A model generated the notes under the pieces. It searched no databases. It was given only the letters and a program-made list of their open reading frames with translations, and was not told the origin of the DNA. 64,000 nt of DNA from Prevotella sp. (GTDB taxonomy: Bacteria > Bacteroidota > Bacteroidia > Bacteroidales > Bacteroidaceae): contig JAJWLX010000011.1 of assembly GCA_021636625.1 (NCBI GenBank), positions 1 through 64,000 on the forward strand, read 5' to 3'. Below are positions 1-5,244 of the stretch, piece after piece. The position numbers were made by a program, and so were the translations under genes. The number at the start of each line of letters is the position of its first letter. The first letter of the stretch is position 1.

Positions 1-2
1 TC

Positions 3-179
3 TCAAACAATTTTGTGATGACAGTAGTTATGTTTATCCTAATGTGCTTCGATACAAGGCGAAAGTTCGTAGAGCCCTTGGAAGAGAATCGTTCCTTGTC
101 TATGTGGTTTATCGATGAGATAGGTAGACTAATTGGAATCGAGCATGGCTGCAAGAAGGCAGGTTTAACAGCCGACTAG
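3..179 (+). CDS. Unrecognised partial reading frame at window edge
   Basis: An open frame enters from the left edge and ends at a TAG at 177-179. Its visible part has a hydrophobic stretch (FVMTVVMFILMCF) followed by a charged tail ending KKAGLTAD. I do not recognise the family. A second frame (2-118) is also open over part of the same DNA, so even the reading frame is uncertain. A 13-codon open stretch at 216-257, preceded by AAGGAG, lies just downstream and ends right before a strong terminator, so some transcription unit probably ends here. Confidence 0.25.
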   Translation, partial: SNNFVMTVVMFILMCFDTRRKFVEPLEENRSLSMWFIDEIGRLIGIEHGCKKAGLTAD

Positions 180-278
180 GTTCTTGTGGAAAGGCTTTAA
201 AGGAGCAAGCCTATCATGGACCGAATCAAAGAGAAGTTTGAGCGATTTGCTGAATAGATGGTTACATAAAGTCTTACT

Positions 279-315
279 AAGCCTCTCTCTTGCCCAAAGA
301 GAGAGGCTTTTTATT
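279..315 (+). terminator. Intrinsic terminator
   Basis: A perfect 13-bp stem (AAGCCTCTCTCTT at 279-291 with AAGAGAGAGGCTT at 297-309) has a 5-nt loop and runs straight into TTTTTATTT. It would end rightward transcription coming from the window edge. Confidence 0.85.
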
Positions 316-321
316 TAGCCA

Positions 322-516
322 TTATGAATGGTTGCGCTCTTTCCTTAGTCGTCTGACCTCTCTGATTTCTTCATTGATTTCATCGAGAGTCATTTCTGGG
401 AATTCACCTCTTTCTGCCATAGCCCTAATTTCTGCGAATGCTGCTTTTGCTTTTGCAGTTACTTCGTCCTCTTCCTACTGGGCTTTCTGCCGGTTATCCT
501 TTCGGATGTTTTCTGA
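322..516 (-). pseudogene. Remnant of a type II antitoxin (RelB/Phd-like C-terminus)
   Basis: Read leftward, the frame ending at 322-324 encodes a C-terminal piece containing AKAAFAEIRAMAERGEFPEM, then TLDEINEEIREVRRLRKERN. The 'MTLDEINEEI' pattern is typical of small antitoxins of Bacteroidales type II toxin-antitoxin modules. The frame is broken by TAG at 475-477 and bounded by another stop at 517-519, and no plausible start codon or ribosome-binding site is present. No toxin gene is adjacent. I infer a decayed antitoxin whose 5' part was lost where the repeat copy at 520-790 begins. Family assignment rests on the short motif only. Confidence 0.5.
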
Positions 517-519
517 TTA

Positions 520-790
520 TTTTACTCGGATTACGCACGGAATTCAGACGGATTAGACCTATTCGGTCTTGGGCTGAAACCACATCGTATAGGTTCCCAC
601 AGATTCCACAGATTTCCACAGATTTTTTTGACCTATGCGGTCTTGGGATGAAGGGCACGCAGATGACGCAGATTTCACAGATATAGACCTGCTCGGTTTG
701 GGATTTCGCAGATTTCGGGAGATTTTGCTGATGACTTGCAGAATTCTTTCCTTTTTCTTGGTGGTTTCGAAGAAAATGCGTACTTTTGTG
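520..790. repeat. CACAGATTT-type repeat with promoter, copy A
   Basis: This stretch is closely matched by 1282-1551, with scattered substitutions over about 270 bp. It contains runs of CACAGATT and GCAGAT(TT/GAC) units, small hairpins such as AGACC-tattc-GGTCT at 555-569, and ends in the promoter box at 781-788. Long apparent reading frames across it are low-complexity products of the repeat and are not genes. Confidence 0.85.
781..788 (+). promoter_or_regulatory. -7 promoter box of the 58-residue peptide gene
   Basis: TACTTTTG matches the Bacteroidota -7 consensus TAnnTTTG. It is the last part of repeat copy A and lies 38 nt upstream of the ATG at 827. Confidence 0.6.
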
Positions 791-826
791 GCAAGTTAAT
801 AAACTAAATAATAGGAGATAAGAATT

Positions 827-1003
827 ATGGCAATAGCTATTAAAACAATTCCAGTATTGACTGGTGATGTTGCAGAGCGCTTTATAGAGATTGCTGAGAG
901 TCGTAGGAATACGGCTACAACAATAATCCCTGAAGGTACACAAGATGCAATCCGTCGTATGATGGAACGCTCAAAAAATGTAAAGATTAAACTTCCTCTT
1001 TAA
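827..1003 (+). CDS. Small 58-residue protein, function unknown
   Basis: ATG at 827 follows a good ribosome-binding site (ATAGGAGATAAG) and a -7 box at 781-788. The product starts MAIAIKTIPVLTGDVAERF and ends KNVKIKLPL. It has a helical middle (AERFIEIAESRR, then EGTQDAIRRMMERS). Size, charge and helix-rich composition fit a small antitoxin or DNA-binding peptide, but no family is recognised and no toxin follows. It is followed 12 nt later by an open frame that may be a decayed partner. I am sure of the coding call more than of any role. Confidence 0.6.
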   Translation: MAIAIKTIPVLTGDVAERFIEIAESRRNTATTIIPEGTQDAIRRMMERSKNVKIKLPL

Positions 1004-1015
1004 TAGATTAGGCTA

Positions 1016-1171
1016 GTGAATAATTATCAATTTGATATTATGGAAAGATGCGACTTCATACCCTTGACAGCAGAACTTGCATCTCCGGAAACAGCTCCGG
1101 TTTATACCAGACTCATGTTCTTGGATCTATTGCATACTCAGATATTGGAATGTCCTTATGTAATTAAGTAA
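1016..1171 (+). pseudogene. Short 51-codon frame, possible C-terminal gene fragment
   Basis: A frame from GTG 1016 to TAA 1169-1171 reads as ordinary protein (MERCDFIPLTAELASPE, then TRLMFLDLLHTQILE). There is no clear ribosome-binding site and no N-terminal domain. The pattern 'DFIPLTA...TRLMFLDLL' weakly recalls the end of SIS-domain (MurR/RpiR) regulators, but this is a guess. I think it is either a fragment or a tiny unknown gene translationally coupled to the peptide gene at 827. Confidence 0.3.
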
Positions 1172-1281
1172 GATTATTTAATTAAATATGCATAGATGGG
1201 GCTTGTATGAATGGCTTTTATCCTTTGCGGTTGTTATTTCATATTCAACGGATTTCGCTGAGAAATCGGAGCTTAAACCAC

Positions 1282-1551
1282 TTTACTCGGATTACGCACT
1301 GAAGTTAGACGGATTAGACCTATTCGGTCTTGGGCTGAAACCACATCGTATTGACTCCCACAGATTTCACGGATTTCCACAGATTTTTTTGTCTATGCGG
1401 TCATTGGGAGTAGGGGCACGCAGATTTCGCAGATGACGCAGATCTTGACCTGTTCGGTCTGGGATTTCGCAGATTTTGGGTAATTTGCTGATAACTTGCA
1501 GAATTCTTGCTTTTTTCTTGGTCGTTTCGAAGAAAAAGCGTAATTTTGCAA
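1282..1551. repeat. CACAGATTT-type repeat with promoter, copy B
   Basis: Second copy of the element at 520-790. Similarity runs from the TTTACTCGGATTACGCAC block to the promoter box at 1541-1548. It carries hairpins GACC-tattc-GGTC (1317-1329) and GACC-tgttc-GGTC (1447-1459). It fills the gap between the small frame at 1016 and the DUF262 gene; nothing else is seen in 1172-1281. Confidence 0.85.
1541..1548 (+). promoter_or_regulatory. -7 promoter box of the DUF262 gene
   Basis: TAATTTTG fits TAnnTTTG and sits about 34 nt before the ATG at 1582. Like the box at 781-788 it forms the end of a repeat copy. Confidence 0.6.
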
Positions 1552-1581
1552 AAATGACGTAAATAAGTTAAGTATAAAGCA

Positions 1582-3043
1582 ATGAACGGTATACAAAATA
1601 CAAGTACAAATAGTTTTAGTACCATTATTGGTAACAACAAGAAGTTCATGGTTCCAAAGTTCCAAAGGGATTATTCCTGGACTTCAGAACAATGGGACGA
1701 TTTATGGCAGGATGTGGAAACTATGATTAACGAAAAGGATGATCACTATATGGGTTATCTCGTCTTGCAGACTGATGACGACAAGAATTATTTGATTATT
1801 GATGGTCAACAGCGATTTACCACTGTAACCATACTTATTCTTGCTGCTATTAAGTGTATCAAAGGCTTTGTGGAGCGTGGCATTGATGTTGAGGATAATT
1901 TGCAAAGAATTGATAGTTTGGTACATAATTATATTGGCAAGAAAGATTCTGTAACTCTGGTCTATGACAATGTTCTTGTGCTCAACCGTAACAATGATGG
2001 CTATTTTAGAGATTATATTGTCAAACTTGGAGATTTGCGTGTCCGCAACTTGAAGAATTCTGAGAAATTGATGAAGCGTTGCTTTGATTTTTTTGAACAG
2101 AAACTTATCGGTAAGTATGCTTATGGAAAGGAATACGCACAGTATATTCAGACAGTAGTTGACCATTTGTATTTTACACAAATAGTTGTCAATGACGAGA
2201 TGAATGCTTTTCGTGTATTTGAAACATTGAATGCAAGAGGCGTGCAGTTGTCTTCTTCTGATTTGCTGAAAAACTATCTTTTTTCATTGGTCGATAATAC
2301 ATCGGCACATTCGAGCAGAATCGATGTGCTGGAAGAAAAATGGGCAAAGCTTACAGATAATATCCGTACGGAAAAACTGCCTGAGTTCCTGCGATACTAT
2401 TGGAATGCCGGACATAAGTCTATACGTGCTAATGCTTTGTTCAAGACCATCCGAAAGGAGATTGTTACAGACAAGGATGTTTTCGTTTTGGTTGATGACT
2501 TATACCGTTATAGCGATGTATATATGGCTTTGACAGACTCTAATGATGAGTTGTGGCAGAATGATTCAGAAATAAGAAAAGAGGATAAATAGTCAGCTTC
2601 TGTCGCCTATAATTGTGGATGACAAGGTCTTTGAGAATTCTTTCTCTGATAAAGCTTTTCCATATAACTCTCGTAATGCAAAAATCGTGAGGTATATTCT
2701 TGCAACTATTGAGAAGCATAATGGTTCATCGCAGGCGGTAAACTTCAATGATGATGATGCCACAATCGAGCATATTCTGCCGCAGAATGCAGATGAGAGT
2801 TGGGAAATGGATGAGGAAAAACAACTTCAGCTGGTCTTTCGTTTAGGTAATACCTGTCTTTTAGAGAAAAAACTTAATATGGGTTTGAAAAATGGCTCTT
2901 TTGAGGAAAAGAAAAAGGTTTATGCCTTATCATCTTATATTGATGCACAGATGATAGCTGGTTATGACGAATGGAACGAGAGTAAAATTGTTAATCGCCA
3001 ATGTAAGATGGCACATATGGCGGTGAATATTTGGAAGATATAA
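1582..3043 (+). pseudogene. DUF262/DUF1524 (GmrSD-like) protein, broken by internal deletion and frameshift
   Basis: Two frames cover one protein. 1582-2592 (336 codons) carries the DUF262 domain with the nucleotide-site signature IDGQQRFTT near residue 75 and FRVFETLNARG near residue 215. The second part, readable from about 2580 to 3043 in another frame, holds the HNH-type DUF1524 motif ATIEHILPQN. GmrSD-family type IV restriction enzymes and relatives are normally one chain of about 550-650 residues; here only about 490 codons remain. At 2575-2600 the first frame runs into EDK-stop while the second already reads RINSQLLSPIIVDDKVFENS, so roughly 100 residues between the domains seem deleted with a shift of frame. 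Likely inactive as an anti-phage nuclease, although separate translation of the DUF1524 part from GTG 2615 cannot be excluded. Confidence 0.75.
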
Positions 3044-3085
3044 AAAAAAAAGCCCCAACCTTATGCGGGGAACATAAGGTTGGGG
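3042..3085 (-). terminator. Intrinsic terminator of the amidase gene
   Basis: A perfect 13-bp stem (CCCCAACCTTATG at 3053-3065 with its complement at 3073-3085) is followed, read leftward, by a run of ten T. It sits after the amidase stop and could also stop rightward transcription of the DUF262 remnant. Confidence 0.85.
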
Positions 3086-3132
3086 GAGAAATGAGATGAG
3101 TACGGAAATTTATATGTGATGAGAGGAGGAGA

Positions 3133-3561
3133 CTAGATGTGGAAATGAATGTTGGAAAGCCACTTCTTCACATCGAAACATGGACACTCCTTGTGAACAT
3201 TGGGGAGATCTCTATGGCCTAGAATCTCGGCATCTGGATAGTCGGTACAGAGACTCTTCAGAAGATCCTTCAACGATGCCTTCTGGGCTGGCGTGCGGGT
3301 GTCGGCAGGACGACCATTGGCATCCAAACCTCCCTCGTAACAGATGCCGATGCTGCGGGCATTGTAATGACGGGCATGAGCTCCCGGCTCCGATTCCGGA
3401 CGACACGGATATACATAGCCGTCCTTCGTGATGTAATAGTGGTAACCGATACCGCGGAAACCACGGGCTAAATGACACGCCTCCAATTCGCCTACCGTGA
3501 AATCCTGAGTTACTCGGGTGGCACTGCAGTGGATGACGATTAAATTGATCTTTCGCTTCAT
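3133..3561 (-). CDS. N-acetylmuramoyl-L-alanine amidase (Amidase_2, T7-lysozyme type)
   Basis: The 142-residue product is a bare amidase_2 domain that would cleave the bond between N-acetylmuramate and L-alanine in peptidoglycan. Zinc ligands are visible: His11 in VIHCSATR, His116 in LGHRDLP and Cys126 in ECPCFD, with the usual Tyr in GYHYYITKDG. There is no signal peptide, as in phage endolysins. It is the last gene of the leftward cassette (primase-helicase, DUF4248, HU-HIG, smalltalk, amidase) and ends in a strong terminator. The combination of an endolysin-like enzyme and a tiny hydrophobic peptide gene just upstream recalls a lysis pair, though these genes are common in Bacteroidales chromosomes and their role is not settled. 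Confidence 0.9.
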   Translation of the reverse strand: MKRKINLIVIHCSATRVTQDFTVGELEACHLARGFRGIGYHYYITKDGYVYPCRPESEPGAHARHYNARSIGICYEGGLDANGRPADTRTPAQKASLKDLLKSLCTDYPDAEILGHRDLPNVHKECPCFDVKKWLSNIHFHI

Positions 3562-3595
3562 CGTTTTTTTTTAATGTTAAGTGTTAAAAGTTAAA

Positions 3596-3694
3596 TTACT
3601 GGCCCTTGCAGCTCTGCACACAGACGGCAGAGGCGATGGCGGTGAGTACGGTGATGATGAGATTGATGATCTTCTTGATGGTTTCTTTCTTCAT
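3596..3694 (-). CDS. Smalltalk protein (32 residues)
   Basis: Read leftward from ATG at 3694 to TAA at 3596-3598, the product starts MKKETIKKIINLIITVLTA and ends SAVCVQSCKGQ. This basic N-terminus, single hydrophobic helix and Cys-containing tail are the hallmark of the 'smalltalk' peptides found beside amidases in Bacteroides and Prevotella. The hydrophobic helix suggests membrane insertion; a holin-like role is an inference from position next to an amidase. The amidase starts about 35 nt downstream, so the two are likely co-transcribed. Confidence 0.8.
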   Translation of the reverse strand: MKKETIKKIINLIITVLTAIASAVCVQSCKGQ

Positions 3695-3727
3695 AAGCTG
3701 AATCTTTACTTTAACTGATTTTACTAA

Positions 3728-3765
3728 AATGTTCATAACTAGGTGGAATGTTCGTAACTGGGAGG
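3728..3765. repeat. 19-bp tandem duplication upstream of the smalltalk gene
   Basis: AATGTTCATAACTAGGTGG (3728-3746) is followed directly by AATGTTCGTAACTGGGAGG (3747-3765), differing at three positions. It lies between the HU-HIG stop and the smalltalk start; the remainder of this roughly 210-bp gap shows no gene I can support. Confidence 0.75.
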
Positions 3766-3907
3766 AATCCTCGGAAGGTTACCGTATCACCCAGACACCC
3801 GTACAGAGCTTGCTTTTGGAATTGTGGCAAATCATACTTGCCTCTTGATGCTCTCGGAATGCCCCTGACGCTATACGGCGCCCTTCCTTCGGATTAGACT
3901 TCTGCGG

Positions 3908-4450
3908 TTACAGATCTACATCCGTATTGCCACCCTCCTGGGTGTTGTCGGTGTTCCCGCCACCGCCTTCTGTCTGGCTACCACCTCCTGTGGTCTGGCT
4001 GCCACCTCCAGACGGATTGTCCTTGTCGGTATCGTCTGGAGTGCCTGATGAGGTGGTAACCAGATCGATGCGCTTGATCGTGGTGTCAAGATTGGAGGTC
4101 TTGAGCTCGCCAGTGGCTCTGGCTCTCAACTTCAATCCTTCGATGTACTTCGCCACGCTGAAGTCTTCCTTGGTAAGGGCACCGCCTTTCACCTTCAGTC
4201 CGAGGGAGAAAATGGCGATGTCGGCAAACTTTACATTTTTACCCAAGAGGAGCAGCTCCTTGGTGCAGGCTGCTGCATCGGTCAGCATGCCGAGGATGGC
4301 ACCCTTGCTGTAAGGAGTGTTGTGGCTAGCCATGTGGGCGGCGAGCCCTTCAAGTCCGATGGTCTCATCGGCAACTACTCGTGGAAACCACTTGCCGTAA
4401 GCTTCGGCAATCTTCTTGTTCGTGTTCTGGTACAAAGCAATTCTAATCAT
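3908..4450 (-). CDS. HU-HIG family DNA-binding protein
   Basis: 180 residues. The first ~125 residues resemble the Bacteroidales-specific HU-like (HU-HIG) fold: MIRIALYQNTNKKIAEAYGK at the start, then the ETIGLEGLAAHMASHNTPYS helix region and KNVKFADIAIFSLGLKVKGG. The last ~45 residues are a disordered Gly/Ser/Thr/Asn-rich tail ending TDVDL, visible in the DNA as repeated ggtggc/caccacc triplets. HU-like proteins bend and coat DNA, so a role as architectural factor at the repeat arrays in this cassette is a reasonable inference. It has its own promoter (4651-4658) and a roughly 190-nt leader that can fold into a long hairpin. Confidence 0.8.
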   Translation of the reverse strand: MIRIALYQNTNKKIAEAYGKWFPRVVADETIGLEGLAAHMASHNTPYSKGAILGMLTDAAACTKELLLLGKNVKFADIAIFSLGLKVKGGALTKEDFSVAKYIEGLKLRARATGELKTSNLDTTIKRIDLVTTSSGTPDDTDKDNPSGGGSQTTGGGSQTEGGGGNTDNTQEGGNTDVDL

Positions 4451-4509
4451 AACGTTTAAATGGTTAAATTATTAAAGTTAATCGGCGCTGCGCATTGCCC
4501 GTTTTTTTT

Positions 4510-4628
4510 CCACAGATTACACAGATTATCACAGATTTTTAACTCCTCGCGGAGTCTTTGCTGTGAGTCATGGTGAGTACCGTTGCTTGCAACGAAGAGT
4601 ATCTGTGCAAATCTGTGAGATCTGTGGG
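4510..4628. repeat. CACAGATTT-type inverted repeat in the HU-HIG leader
   Basis: Left arm 4510-4540 (three CACAGATT units) is nearly the reverse complement of the right arm 4598-4628 (three ATCTGTG units). Inside lies a small hairpin ACTCC-tcgc-GGAGT at 4542-4555, matching in position the GACC...GGTC and GCCC...GGGC hairpins of the other copies. Confidence 0.8.
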
Positions 4629-4650
4629 AGACTCTTTCTGAATCACAATG

Positions 4651-4658
4651 CAAAGATA
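4651..4658 (-). promoter_or_regulatory. -7 promoter box of the HU-HIG gene
   Basis: Read leftward TATCTTTG, a match to TAnnTTTG, about 200 nt upstream of the HU-HIG start. The 10-bp repeat array at 4679-4725 lies immediately upstream, where an activator or repressor would bind. Confidence 0.6.
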
Positions 4659-4678
4659 CAACATTCTGAATTGCCCAT

Positions 4679-4725
4679 TCACGTTTTCTCACGCTTACTC
4701 ACGTTTTCTCACTGATTTTCACGTC
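4679..4725. repeat. 10-bp-periodic TCACG array
   Basis: TCACGTTTTC, TCACGCTTAC, TCACGTTTTC, TCACTGATTT, TCACGTC follow each other with an exact 10-bp step, so the units face the same side of the helix. The array is between the DUF4248 stop and the HU-HIG promoter. Confidence 0.75.
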
Positions 4726-4762
4726 TTTTTCTGAAGAAGAGTCCGGAAGGATGATTTTCTTC

Positions 4763-4972
4763 CTATGGCTCGCCCAGATAGTCGAAGATGTAAGCTACCT
4801 GTATCGGACTGAATTCCTTCGACCACTTGGTGTAGCCGCTCTTCACCAGAGCATCGTGGAGAGGCTTGCAGCGGTTGATCCATCTTCTGAGATGGGCACT
4901 TGCCACTTCGGGAGTGGCGTCAGGGAAATACTCAAGAGCTAACTCTTGCTTGGAAAAACATTTCTGTTCCAT
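4763..4972 (-). CDS. DUF4248 family protein
   Basis: 69 residues, MEQKCFSKQELALEYFPDAT at the start, then ASAHLRRWINRCKPLHDALV and FSPIQVAYIFDYLGEP. This matches the small DUF4248 family that regularly accompanies VirE-type primase-helicases and HU-like proteins in Bacteroidales. The N-terminal KQELALEYFPD...HLRRWI segment looks like a winged-helix or MerR-like DNA-binding element of the kind seen in excisionases and replication accessory proteins, which is an inference. The start is only 16 bp from the 22-bp tandem repeats, so it may bind them, either to control itself or to help initiate replication. Confidence 0.75.
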   Translation of the reverse strand: MEQKCFSKQELALEYFPDATPEVASAHLRRWINRCKPLHDALVKSGYTKWSKEFSPIQVAYIFDYLGEP

Positions 4973-4988
4973 ATTGATTGAAATTTAA

Positions 4989-5076
4989 AAGTGACTTGTT
5001 TACGATGCCTAAGTGACTTACTTACGACCCGTAAGTGACTTGCTTAGGATGCCTGAGTGACTTACTTAGGATGCTG
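4989..5076. repeat. Four tandem 22-bp repeats (iteron-like)
   Basis: Units at 4989-5010, 5011-5032, 5033-5054 and 5055-5076 have exactly 22 bp each and share (A/G)AGTGACTT(A/G)(C/T)TTA. The step is close to two helical turns. There are no spacers. The array is directly upstream of the DUF4248 gene and next to the compound inverted repeat at 5094-5237. Confidence 0.9.
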
Positions 5077-5093
5077 GAGATTTTTTGCTCCGG

Positions 5094-5237
5094 TATGACA
5101 CTTATGACACTTATGACAGGCTTTTCTTGAAATCTCTCTCACGTAGGCGGGCGGGAGGCCTTTCTGGAAAATTTTTCCTGCCCGCCCGCGTGAGGAAAGT
5201 TTTAGAAAACAAGTGTCATAAGTGTCATAGTGTCATA
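5094..5237. repeat. Compound inverted repeat with TGTCATA heptamers
   Basis: Three TATGACA heptamers (5094-5118) face three TGTCATA heptamers (5214-5237), spaced 8-9 bp. Inside is a GC-rich stem: CTCACG (5138-5143) and CGGGCGGG (5148-5155) pair with CCCGCCCG (5181-5188) and CGTGAG (5189-5194), enclosing an AT-rich loop with GGAAAATTTTTCC. It lies between the primase-helicase stop and the 22-bp array. The GC-rich stem could act as a terminator, but the heptamer arms are not explained by that. Confidence 0.85.
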
Positions 5238-5244
5238 AACGGCA

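Noticed and set aside
494..943. Leftward 149-codon frame
   Set aside because: Its product is the typical ICEICVICV-like translation of the CACAGATTT repeat and it runs antisense through the 58-residue gene.
1188..1436. Rightward 82-codon frame
   Set aside because: It lies largely in repeat copy B and reads as repeat product without ribosome-binding site.
4989..5076. CRISPR-like short repeats
   Set aside because: The 22-bp units abut each other with no spacers and no cas genes are near.
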